From Actinopolyspora biskrensis (GTDB lineage Bacteria > Actinomycetota > Actinomycetes > Mycobacteriales > Pseudonocardiaceae): a stretch of DNA of 64,000 nucleotides. The stretch is from NCBI RefSeq assembly GCF_013408175.1, contig NZ_JACBYW010000008.1:121099-185098 (forward strand), in the 5' to 3' direction. Below, piece by piece: positions 17,301 through 24,993 of this stretch. How positions within the stretch are numbered: the first letter of the stretch is position 1; each line of letters starts with the position of its first letter. A program made the position numbers and the translations under genes. A model generated the notes under the pieces. That model made no database searches, was not told the DNA's origin, and was given only the letters and a program-made list of their open reading frames with translations.

Positions 17301-17536
17301 GGCAACGTCCGCGACAGCTCACGCTCGTACTCCGGCCGCAACCGCAGCAACCCCGGCTCGGCCGGTTCGAGCACCTCACGCAGGTGCGCCCGCCAGGCCG
17401 GATGCGTGAAATCCCCCGTCCCGACGACGGTGACCCCCTTGCGTCGAGCCCACCAGGCCAGGTGCTCGATGTCGCAGTCCTTGCTGCACGCGCGGGAGTA
17501 CTTGGAATGAATATGCAAGTCAGCGTAGAAGCGCAC
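14381..17536 (-). CDS. EndoQ-like PHP nuclease fused to a UvrD/PcrA-type helicase
   Basis: 1051 aa with two enzymes. Residues 1-~430 are a PHP phosphoesterase of the TIGR00375/endonuclease Q type: DLHIHSKYSRACS (6-18), GTGDFTHPAW (39-48), HSDAHS (221-226), a zinc-finger-like H274/C277 plus C293-x2-C296, and GVLNRVDVLADR, a conserved EndoQ stretch. After a Pro/Ser/Gly linker (about 435-485) comes a complete superfamily 1A helicase: GPGTGKTRTV (507-516), VDEYQDVDEVQ, GDPDQAIYGFRGAD and TLHAAKGLEYPVVFLVG. EndoQ enzymes nick 5' of deaminated bases, so the fusion suggests nicking followed by unwinding in cis for repair of hypoxanthine, uracil or abasic sites. The coupling is inference. Confidence 0.9.
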   Translation of the reverse strand: MRFYADLHIHSKYSRACSKDCDIEHLAWWARRKGVTVVGTGDFTHPAWRAHLREVLEPAEPGLLRLRPEYERELSRTLPASCHTPVRFMLSVEIATIYKQGDYTRKVHHLCYVPDFEAAEEFSRRLGNIGNLGSDGRPILGLDSRDLLEITLESGQGSYLVPAHIWTPWFAVLGSKAGFNSIQECYRDLAGNIFALETGLSSDPEMNWRLSGLDGYTLVSHSDAHSPPMLAREATVFDTELDYFAMRRALETGRGVEGTVEFFPEEGKYHLDGHRKCGIRFDPADTRSHGRLCPECGKPLTVGVLNRVDVLADRDFGVRPSEAAGYRNLIPLPEIIGELRGVGPKSKKVFGEISTLTARHGSELAILEDVPVERLRGDDPLVAEAIERLRSGSVHREAGFDGEYGRIRVFDPDELSRLRSRGSVSLFDDSMLRAAARSPESDSAPRSAAPPEGEPTTSPPSVGGEEGSARPVPAVGADAGAGVLAGLDPDQRAAAGVRSGPLMIVAGPGTGKTRTVTHRLAHLIRERGVAARECLAITFTRRAAVELADRLGELVGSEGSEVTVATFHSLGMDLVRDNHAALGLPEEFGVADGRRRHEILAGLTGDERGARRLGSEISRARRGGEVREEVGQLLPRYLEALRAEGLVDFDDLLVLPVRLLEEDAGLVERYRRRYPWITVDEYQDVDEVQYRLLRLLAPATANVTVIGDPDQAIYGFRGADVGFFLRFEQDYPEAPVLELTRNYRSGRHIVEGAVRAIEPGSLVPDRKLHPVGDVAEHPIVVHRASDESAEARFVARTVDELLGGSSFHSLDSGRTDGYEEGSVGFGDIAVVYRTDAQSRVLREELVRQGFPVQKRSHDPLSARAGVEPLLNELGYVSEDGGEVTERLRSAAERVAATVPGEHDTVHAAVELLRPLASRFGADVEGFRREVLLGAEVDTLDPRADAVSLLTLHAAKGLEYPVVFLVGCEDGLLPLRWPDDQREEHAEERRLFFVGMTRAQRRLYVTRAARRGGSDEGRQRSPSPFLSELGSSAVRSEEGANKRREQRQLTLL

Positions 17537-17724
17537 CCGTCGATCTTGCCAAACGAACCGACCGCCGCACCGACCCGCCAGCCCGAAACCGGCCCCCGCG
17601 CCGACCAGACCCCGGACCCCATACGTGGTACCCCAAATGTTCCAAATATCCGCTTGGGGAAGCTTTCAGTGTTCATTCGTCGTGTCACGACCACCGCTCG
17701 ACGCACCCCACTAGGCGATCCGGG

Positions 17725-17820
17725 GGTGTGTGATTTAACTTGCCGTAGCTTGTGTCACACAGGCCAACGACAACCGACAACCGAACAGCAAGTCCGAAAA
17801 TGCCCGACGTGTCCGAAAAT
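17725..17820 (+). promoter_or_regulatory. Candidate operator region upstream of the acetate transporter
   Basis: The 335-bp gap between divergent genes (17537-17872) holds TGTGTCACACA (17751-17761), a perfect short palindrome resembling the CRP/GlxR half-site pair TGTG...CACA. A direct repeat GTCCGAAAAT follows at 17792-17801 and 17811-17820, 19 bp apart (about two helical turns). Both are plausible regulator sites for a carbon-source transporter. No gene is seen in the gap. Confidence 0.35.
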
Positions 17821-17872
17821 TCGGTTCCAACGCGAAATTTCCGGGCCGGACACACTGAGAGGAACGAGGGTA

Positions 17873-18511
17873 TTGGCTGCCGAAAACAGCAATGACACGA
17901 ACACCGAGAAGAACCACACGGCACCGCCGCCGGACCCCACGGCCAGCATCGCCGATCCGGCCCCGCTCGGACTGGCCGCCTTCGCACTGACAACCTTCGT
18001 GCTCAGCATCTTCAACGCCGGCCTGCTCAGCTCCGACCTGGAACCGGTCGTGCTGCCGCTGGCCCTGTTCTACGGTGGTCTCGCCCAGTTCGCGGCCGGC
18101 ATGTGGGAGTTCCGAAAGGCCAACACCTTCGGTGCCCTGGCATTCACCTCGTACGGATCGTTCTGGTTGTCCTTCGCGGCGTACGTGCAGTTCGTCGTCG
18201 GCGACCTGGGATCCGAAGCAGCCACCGCGACCGGGATCTACCTCCTCGCTTGGGGCATCTTCACCGCCTACATGACCGTGGCCGCCACCAGGGTCAACGT
18301 CTCCGTGCTGGCGGTGTTCGTCGCCCTGACCCTGACCTTCTTCCTGCTGGCCATCGGTGACCTCGCCGGCTCCGACGCAATCGCCCGAACCGGCGGCTGG
18401 GTCGGGATCGTGACCGCGATACTGGCCTGGTACGGATCGTTCGCCGGGGTCACCAACTTCACCTACAAGCGCACCGTACTGCCGGTGGGACCGCTGACCC
18501 CCTCCAGCTGA
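17873..18511 (+). CDS. SatP/GPR1-FUN34-YaaH family acetate (succinate) transporter
   Basis: 212 aa from a TTG at 17873, preceded by GAGAGGAACGAGGG; no ATG is available before the first membrane segment. Six hydrophobic segments are visible. Family motifs include the first-helix block DPAPLGLAAFALTTFVLS (the NPAPLGL motif of YaaH, here DPAPLG), FYGGLAQFAAGMWEFRKANTFGALAF and SYGSFWLSFA. The family mediates proton-coupled acetate/succinate uptake across the plasma membrane. A palindrome and direct repeats upstream may mediate carbon control. A 19-bp stem terminator separates it from the convergent malate dehydrogenase gene. Confidence 0.9.
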   Translation: MAAENSNDTNTEKNHTAPPPDPTASIADPAPLGLAAFALTTFVLSIFNAGLLSSDLEPVVLPLALFYGGLAQFAAGMWEFRKANTFGALAFTSYGSFWLSFAAYVQFVVGDLGSEAATATGIYLLAWGIFTAYMTVAATRVNVSVLAVFVALTLTFFLLAIGDLAGSDAIARTGGWVGIVTAILAWYGSFAGVTNFTYKRTVLPVGPLTPSS

Positions 18512-18535
18512 CCCCCACTACACGGGCAGCCCGGA

Positions 18536-18576
18536 ATTCGGGGCCGGCAGGAACGAAGTTCCTGCCGGCCCCGAAT
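18536..18576. terminator. Bidirectional intrinsic terminator between satP-like gene and mdh
   Basis: A 19-bp perfect inverted repeat (18536-18554 and 18558-18576) with a 3-nt spacer starts ATTCGGGGCCGGCAGG and lies exactly between two convergent stop codons. It serves both genes. Confidence 0.9.
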
Positions 18577-18594
18577 CGCAACGAACCGCCTCGC

Positions 18595-19620
<1,026 letters not shown>

Positions 19621-19790
19621 CTATCCACTGAACAGCCGACGACCAGCGCCCCCGGCAACGGATCACACCCACCACACACGACCGACCCCACGAAACCGAT
19701 TCAGCCGCGGAAGCCAGACACCCCCACCCGAACGCCCGACCTCCGGAAATCCGTGTTTCGCCCCGCACGGCGATCACGCAAAATGAACAC

Positions 19791-20507
19791 ATGCTGCAGG
19801 TCTGCCTCAACGGCGCCCGAGGTCCCCGGGAACACCACCATCTGCCCGTGCAACCCCCCGACCTCGCCAAGGCCGCGGCAGACAGCGTCGCGGCAGGCGC
19901 CGAGGACATCCATCTGCACCCCAAAACCCCCGACGGCACGGACAGCCTGGACCCGGCGACGGTGGCCGCCGCCGTGAACGCCGTTCGAGCCGCCGCCCCC
20001 GGAACACCCGTGGGAATCACCACGGGCACCTGGACCGCCCCGGACACCGAAGCCAGACTCACCGCCATCGGGAGCTGGACGGTTCTGCCCGACCACGCAT
20101 CGGTGAACTGGCACGAGCAGGGCGCGGCGGAAATCGCTCTCGCCCTGATGGAACGCGGCATCGGGGTGGAAACCGGCATCCACTCGGGAACCAACGCGGA
20201 AGACGACTTCGCACAGTGGCCACAGCGTGGACGGGTGCTGCGCGTACTCGCCGGAGTCACCGATCCCACCCCGAACGGAGCCGCGAACACAGCCACGACG
20301 CTGCTCGAACGAATCGGCCCCGGAAATCTCCCGATCCTGCTGCACGGCAGGGGAGCAGGGGCGTGGTCCGTCCTCGCGCTGGCCAAACGACGGGGACTGC
20401 ACACCCGCATCGGATTCGAGGACACGTTCACGCTTCCCGACGGGGACATCGCGAGCGACAACGCCGCTCTGGTCACCGAAGCGGTGCGAGCACCACCGAA
20501 CACCTGA
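19791..20507 (+). CDS. BKACE family (DUF849) beta-keto acid cleavage enzyme, short form
   Basis: 238 aa, shorter than the ~280-300 aa of most family members. TIM-barrel signatures of the family are present: VCLNGARGPREHHHLP at the start, AAGAEDIHLHPKTPDG (metal-binding His pair), a Ser/Gly-rich strand end (GITTGTW), HASVNWHEQGA and GIGVETGIHSGTNAED. BKACE enzymes condense a beta-keto acid with acetyl-CoA and release acetoacetate plus a new CoA ester; the substrate varies and cannot be set here. No strong Shine-Dalgarno precedes the ATG. No catabolic partners are adjacent. Confidence 0.83.
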   Translation: MLQVCLNGARGPREHHHLPVQPPDLAKAAADSVAAGAEDIHLHPKTPDGTDSLDPATVAAAVNAVRAAAPGTPVGITTGTWTAPDTEARLTAIGSWTVLPDHASVNWHEQGAAEIALALMERGIGVETGIHSGTNAEDDFAQWPQRGRVLRVLAGVTDPTPNGAANTATTLLERIGPGNLPILLHGRGAGAWSVLALAKRRGLHTRIGFEDTFTLPDGDIASDNAALVTEAVRAPPNT

Positions 20508-20774
20508 CTCCCGCCAGCGGGCAGGCCGGGCGGCGCACGGTGTCGTACGAAGCGGCAGGTGGCCGGAGCGTTTCGACGATCTCGTGAGGCGTGCGTCGAA
20601 GCCGAGCGGCCGCACCGCGGACGGGACCGCGAGTGCACGCGCGTGCCGCGACAACGGTCTGCCTCGCAGGAGGTATCGACGCTCGACGCGGCAGACGCGA
20701 CTCCGATGGGTTGGTTCCGGTGGGCATCTCGATCACGTCGTGGCGGTGGAGGGGCTCGACAAGCTTTACTTAAC

Positions 20775-20796
20775 ATAATGTGTATTATCGGATAAT
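20775..20796. promoter_or_regulatory. AT-rich palindrome A
   Basis: ATAAT-GTGT-ATTAT (20775-20788) is a perfect inverted repeat with a 4-bp spacer. It overlaps a second one, ATTAT-CGG-ATAAT (20784-20796). In a genome near 70% GC such an AT-rich palindrome stands out and resembles a Fur-, Zur- or MarR-type operator or a promoter element. Confidence 0.45.
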
Positions 20797-21280
20797 TGCT
20801 TCGAGTGGAGTGCGGTGCGAGAACGCCCCGAAAGCTCCTGCGTGGTCCGCTGTGTACGGGTGCGGGCTCGGGCCTGCGGCTGATCGTACGAGGCGCTCCG
20901 AGTGGATCCGGGAACTCGCGGCTTCGGTCCACGGAGCGGGCGTATCAGTTCAGTCGGCCGACTCGGTCTGTTGCTCGGCACGTCGGCACAGAGGAGTTGA
21001 TCAATTGGCCCCGTGCGGAGCGTCTCCGGGCTCCGGGTGTGTGCAACCAGTGATTCGTCACGGTGATTCTTGTGGTGGCCACCAGTCCTTGATCACCGAC
21101 GTCCTCCGCAGGAATCCGGGATGTTCGGGACTCCGCGGCGTGCGGCTCCTGCCGCGTCCCTTCCTCCGATCTGTCGGCTGTCGGGTGCTGTGACGCCTCG
21201 TGCGCTCGCTCTCGTGGTGCCACAACTCCCCGCCCCGCGCCACTGGCCCCTCTCGACATCTCCGGACGAACGCAGAACAT

Positions 21281-21298
21281 GGATAATGAATATTATCC
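21281..21298. promoter_or_regulatory. AT-rich palindrome B, same class as palindrome A
   Basis: GGATAAT-GAAT-ATTATCC is a perfect 7-bp inverted repeat with a 4-bp spacer. It shares the core ATAAT-N4-ATTAT with the palindrome at 20775, about 500 bp away, and lies roughly 370 bp upstream of the metallothionein-like gene. Confidence 0.5.
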
Positions 21299-21669
21299 AC
21301 GAAAATGGAGCTGTTCTCGTGGGCGAGTTCACCAGGCCGGCAAACCGACAAGCGGTGCGCATCTCGCTCGGCGGCTCCCCGGGGCCCAGTGGCCGGGATC
21401 CTCTCCCGAGACGTACGGTCCCGCCGTGATCGACACGACGGCCGCGCCGTGCCGTCCCCTGCCCCGGAGGTCCGCCGGTGCCCGTTCCCGACAGGTCGGC
21501 CGGTGACGCCGGAAACCTCTCCCCTGGGCGCTCCGGTTTTCCGAGGTCGATGGCACCACAGTGGGAAGGACTGCCCCCGCGCGGCGTTCCCCGGGCGTGT
21601 GCGGTTGCCGCTTTCGCCCGGGGAACGCATGCTGTGTGTTCGCGACCGCGTTCGGTGAGGAGGACTGTG

Positions 21670-21930
21670 ATGGCGAGCTGCGAGGTCTGCGGCAACGACT
21701 ACTGGATGACGTTCGAGGTGCACACGGCCGGTAGTCAGGTGCACGTGTTCGACTCGTTCGAATGTGCCGCTCACCGGCTGGCCCCGCACTGCGAGAACTG
21801 CGGTTGTCGCGTTCTGGGGCACGGTGTCGAGGACAGTGGGCAGTTCTTCTGCTGCGCACACTGTGCGCGCACCGCCGGAGCGGCGATGGCCGGTGAGTTG
21901 CGGGATGCGGTCGGCGCGCACCCGAGCTGA
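21670..21930 (+). CDS. Cysteine-rich metallothionein-like small protein
   Basis: 86 aa from the ATG at 21670, with AGGAGG seven bases upstream. Nine Cys (C4, C7, C32, C41, C44, C46, C61, C62, C65) and several His fall in two clusters; the core CENCGCRVLGHGVEDSG then FFCCAHCA resembles prokaryotic metallothionein (SmtA-like, C-x2-C-x-C ... CC-x2-C). It probably binds zinc or another soft metal in the cytoplasm. The first cluster (CEVCGNDY) could be an extra zinc knuckle. It appears monocistronic, with a long AT-palindrome-bearing region upstream. Confidence 0.7.
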   Translation: MASCEVCGNDYWMTFEVHTAGSQVHVFDSFECAAHRLAPHCENCGCRVLGHGVEDSGQFFCCAHCARTAGAAMAGELRDAVGAHPS

Positions 21931-22037
21931 GCGGTGATTTCGACCTCGGTGGTCGGCCTTTCGGGCAGGTGGGGAGGATGCGGTCTCGTCGTGTTCTCCC
22001 CACCCGGGCGTATCGGCCTGGGTGAGTGCTGCGCGGG

Positions 22038-22520
22038 TCAGGGCATTCGGTGCTGCGCCAGCGCGGTGTCGACGCTGTCGTGGCAGTTCAGCCCCACGTC
22101 GATTCCGGTGAGTTTCAGGATCCGTTTCGCGCAGCCGGTTCCGGGGACCACGTGCAGATCGATCCCGCGTTGTTCGGCTCGTCGTTGTGCGCGTACCAGA
22201 AGTTCGGCGCCCGCCGTGTCGATGAACGACACCTTGTGCAGGTCGATGATCAGCGCGTGCAGCACGGCGGCGGTGAGTCGTTGCCGGATGAGTTCTGCGA
22301 TGCGCGGCGCCGTGGAGAGGTCGATTTCGCCGTCCATGCCGATCACGGCGATGCCGGGGGCCGGGCGTTGTATGGACATGCGCAGCGCGGGATCGAGGCG
22401 GTGCGCCCCCTGGGAGAGTTCGCCTTCCCAGCTGTGCCGTGTGGGGGTTGGCGGTTGTGGTGGGGCGGCTTCGGTGTCGTTGTCCACCACAGCTTTCGAG
22501 CCGGTTCGAGAAATGATCAC
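22038..22520 (-). CDS. STAS-domain anti-sigma-factor antagonist-like protein
   Basis: 160 aa from the GTG at 22520. An unstructured N-tail of about 55 residues precedes a STAS domain: IAVIGMDGEIDLSTAPRIAE, then ALIIDLHKVSFIDTAGAELL. The phosphoacceptor position of SpoIIAA-like proteins is usually Ser in the D-S-S/A-G motif; here the motif is DTAG, so Thr would be the acceptor. Such proteins free sigma factors by binding anti-sigma kinases. No RsbW-like kinase or sigma gene is adjacent, so the partner is elsewhere. The Shine-Dalgarno can be masked by a hairpin (see 22525-22539). Confidence 0.85.
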   Translation of the reverse strand: MIISRTGSKAVVDNDTEAAPPQPPTPTRHSWEGELSQGAHRLDPALRMSIQRPAPGIAVIGMDGEIDLSTAPRIAELIRQRLTAAVLHALIIDLHKVSFIDTAGAELLVRAQRRAEQRGIDLHVVPGTGCAKRILKLTGIDVGLNCHDSVDTALAQHRMP

Positions 22521-22524
22521 GTTT

Positions 22525-22539
22525 CCTCCCTTTCGGAGG
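22525..22539 (-). promoter_or_regulatory. Hairpin that masks the Shine-Dalgarno of the STAS gene
   Basis: On the minus strand CCTCC-GAAAG-GGAGG forms a 5-bp stem with a 5-nt loop. The 3' arm is the ribosome-binding GGAGG itself, four bases before the GTG start. Folding would hide the site, so translation may be temperature-, ribosome- or factor-dependent. Confidence 0.45.
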
Positions 22540-22647
22540 CCGCCGGTCGGCGAGACCGGGGATGGCGACAGCCGCACGCATCCCCCGCCGTTCGGCGACC
22601 GGGATCGGTTCGTGCCTGTCTGCTCCAACCGTGTTTCCCACAGTAGT

Positions 22648-22693
22648 GCCCCTGCCCGAAAAACAACAACCGATGGTGTTTTCGGGCAGGGGC
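22648..22693 (-). terminator. Intrinsic terminator downstream of aconitase
   Basis: GCCCCTGCCCGAAAA (22648-22662) and its exact complement (22679-22693) give a 15-bp stem whose arms end in A4/T4, so read from the minus strand the stem is flanked by an A-run and T-run. It starts four bases after the aconitase stop. Confidence 0.85.
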
Positions 22694-22696
22694 GGT

Positions 22697-24661
22697 TCAG
22701 CTGCTGCCGGTGGTGTTCTCGGCCAGCATGGGGATGAGTCCTCCGGCGAGGACGGCGCGGACCTGGCGGGGTGAGAGCCGGTGACGCACTCGGTAGTCGC
22801 GTCCGCGTGTGGTGTTGTGCAGGGTCAGTTCCGTCTGCTGGTGCAGGTTCTCGTGCAGGCGGTCCAGCCGCAGCGCCTCGCCCTGGGCGATGTCGTCGTA
22901 GTCCGCGGGGTCGATGAACTCCAGCGGCAGGATGCCGAAGTTGACCAGGTTCTGCCAGTGTATGCGGGCGTAGGACTTGGCCACGACCAGCTGCAGCCCC
23001 AGGTGGCGCGGTGTGATGGCGGCGTGTTCGCGGGAGGATCCCTGGCCGTAGTTGTCGCCGCCGATCACGGCGTGCCCGCTGCCGTGCTGCTGGGCGCGTC
23101 GTGGGTACTCGGGGTCGATGCGGGTGAAGGTGAACTCGGCCAGCGCGGGGATGTTGGAGCGCAGCGGCAGTGCTTGTGCTCCGGCCGGGGATATCTCGTC
23201 GGTCGAGACGTTGTCGCCGGTTTTGAGCAGCACGGTCAGCTCGAGTTGGCGTGGCGGCGGGGTGAACTCGGGCAGGGCCGAGATGTTGGGGCCTTTGACC
23301 GGTTCGATGTTCAGCGCCTCGTCCTCGTCGGGTGGGGCGAGCAGCATGCTGGTGTTGATCGAGGCCCGTTCGGGCAGGTGGGGTTTCGGGTCCGGCAGCT
23401 CGAGTTTCTCGGCCAGTTCGCGCGGGTCGGTGATGGTTCCGGTCAGGGCCGAGGCCGCGGCCGTTTCGGGTGAGCACAGCCACACGGAGTCTTCCGGTGT
23501 GCCGGAGCGTCCGGGGAAGTTCCGCGGGAAGGTGCGCAGGGAGTTCTGCCCGACCGCCGGGGCTTGCCCCATGCCGATGCAGCCCATGCAGCCGGATTGG
23601 TGGATGCGTGCTCCGGAGCCGATGAGGTCGGCGATGGCTCCGGTGCGGGCGAGGTCCTGCAGGATTTCGCGGGACGTGGGGTTGATGTCCACGCTGACCG
23701 CGTCGTTGGTCGAGCGTCCGCGCAGCATGTTCGCGACGACGGCGAAGTCGCGCAGTCCCGGGTTGGCCGAGGATCCGATGACGGTCTGGCTGACTTCCCG
23801 TCCGCTGACCTCGCTGACGGGGACCACGTTGTCCGGCGAGGAGGGGCGGGCTATCAGGGGCTGCAGGTTCGACAGGTCGATCTCGTCGGTGCTGTCGTAG
23901 TGGGCGTCGGGGTCGGCGGCCAGTTCGGTGAAGTCGTGTTCGCGTCCTTCAGCGCGCAGGAATTCGCGGACGGCGTCGTCGGAGGGGAACACGGTGGTCG
24001 TCGCGCCCAGTTCGGCGCCCATGTTGGCGATGACGTGGCGGTCCATGGCCGTGAGGTCGGCCAGTCCGGGGCCGTGGTATTCGATGATGCGGTCGACGCC
24101 GCCCTTGACGCTGTGGCGGCGCAGCATTTCCAGGATCACGTCCTTGGCCGACACCCACGGCGGGAGCTGGCCGGTCAGGCGGATCCCCCAGATTTCGGGC
24201 ATGCGGATGCGCAGGGGTTCTCCGGTGATGGCCATGGCGACTTCGAGTCCGCCGACGCCGATGGCCAGCATGCCCAGTGATCCGGCCGCGCAGGTGTGCG
24301 AGTCGGAGCCGACCATGGATTTTCCGGGGATTCCGAAGCGCTGCATGTGGGTTGGGTGGGATACTCCGTTGCCGGGTTTGGAGTACCACACGCCGTAGCG
24401 TTGTGCCGCTGTGCGCAGGAACTCGTGGTCTTCGGCGTTTTTCCCGTCGGCTTGCAGGAGGTTGTGGTCGACGTACTGCACGCTGACTTCGGTGTGCGCC
24501 CGGCGCAGGCCCAGTGATTCCAGTTCCTGCATCACCAGGGTTCCGGTCGCGTCCTGGGTGAGTGTCTGGTCGATGGACAGCGCCACTTCGCGGCCGGGGG
24601 TCATCTCCCCGTCCACCAGGTGATCGGCGATGAGTTTGTGGGCCATGGTTCGTGCCGTCAC
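22697..24661 (-). CDS. Aconitate hydratase (about 650-aa type)
   Basis: 654 aa from the GTG at 24661 (AAGGG six bases upstream), with an ATG five codons in. The three cluster ligands are seen as one Cys in GSDSHTCAAGSLGMLAIGVG and a C-x2-C in HQSGCMGCIGMGQAPAVG. The C-terminal swivel domain has GGDNYGQGSSREHAAITPRH, which contains the active-site Ser/Arg. Length and motifs match the mitochondrial-type/Aco2 aconitases rather than the 900-aa AcnA. It interconverts citrate and isocitrate through a 4Fe-4S cluster. It is monocistronic, with a strong terminator. Confidence 0.92.
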   Translation of the reverse strand: MTARTMAHKLIADHLVDGEMTPGREVALSIDQTLTQDATGTLVMQELESLGLRRAHTEVSVQYVDHNLLQADGKNAEDHEFLRTAAQRYGVWYSKPGNGVSHPTHMQRFGIPGKSMVGSDSHTCAAGSLGMLAIGVGGLEVAMAITGEPLRIRMPEIWGIRLTGQLPPWVSAKDVILEMLRRHSVKGGVDRIIEYHGPGLADLTAMDRHVIANMGAELGATTTVFPSDDAVREFLRAEGREHDFTELAADPDAHYDSTDEIDLSNLQPLIARPSSPDNVVPVSEVSGREVSQTVIGSSANPGLRDFAVVANMLRGRSTNDAVSVDINPTSREILQDLARTGAIADLIGSGARIHQSGCMGCIGMGQAPAVGQNSLRTFPRNFPGRSGTPEDSVWLCSPETAAASALTGTITDPRELAEKLELPDPKPHLPERASINTSMLLAPPDEDEALNIEPVKGPNISALPEFTPPPRQLELTVLLKTGDNVSTDEISPAGAQALPLRSNIPALAEFTFTRIDPEYPRRAQQHGSGHAVIGGDNYGQGSSREHAAITPRHLGLQLVVAKSYARIHWQNLVNFGILPLEFIDPADYDDIAQGEALRLDRLHENLHQQTELTLHNTTRGRDYRVRHRLSPRQVRAVLAGGLIPMLAENTTGSS

Positions 24662-24789
24662 GACGGTTCCCTTCTTCGGCCGATTTCTCGCGAACCGCTC
24701 GCCCGCCCCGTTCGGGGCGGTCTCGTGCGTCGTTCGCGGGTGTTTCGCTGTCGAGTTCGGGGTACCCGGGGTCGTGTCGGTTGAAACGA

Positions 24790-24942
24790 TCAGCCGAGGT
24801 GATGTTCGGCACCGCGGGCGCGGCGGACGCGCGGTGCCGTGAGTGCCGGGGCGGTGTTCGCAGAGTTGTGGGGCGGAAGCGGGTCGAGAGCCATCCACCC
24901 GCGATCGTCCCGGGTTTCTCCTGCCAGCGTGGCCCCGGCCAT
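24790..24942 (-). CDS. Possible 50-aa ORF in frame after the clp stop
   Basis: Directly after the TGA that ends the Clp gene, the same frame stays open for about 68 codons with high G/C third positions and a non-repetitive product (VLMAGATLAGETRDDRGWMA). The first ATG in it is at 24942. There is no obvious ribosome site. It may be a short gene, a readthrough extension, or chance. The rest of the gap to the aconitase start shows nothing else. Confidence 0.25.
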   Translation of the reverse strand: MAGATLAGETRDDRGWMALDPLPPHNSANTAPALTAPRVRRARGAEHHLG

Positions 24943-24993
24943 CAGCACCCGGCCCGGCAGGACCTCGCGGTAGTCGGTGGCCTCCGCCCGGGC

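Larger units (their letters stand above)
20508..21669. other. Long non-coding stretch (1.16 kb) without a recognisable gene
   Basis: Reading frames here are short, lack G/C third-position bias and give Arg/Pro/Ser-rich products typical of shadow translation. The sequence is locally less GC-rich than the flanks and contains two AT-rich palindromes of the same type (20775-20796 and 21281-21298). It may be a decayed gene region or a long regulatory interval ahead of the metallothionein-like gene; I recognise no family remnant in it. Confidence 0.5.

Noticed and set aside
16352..17872. N-terminal part of a 719-aa plus-strand ORF antisense to the nuclease-helicase gene
   Set aside because: Only the segment after 17873 is real coding (acetate transporter); the preceding 500 residues are a shadow frame.
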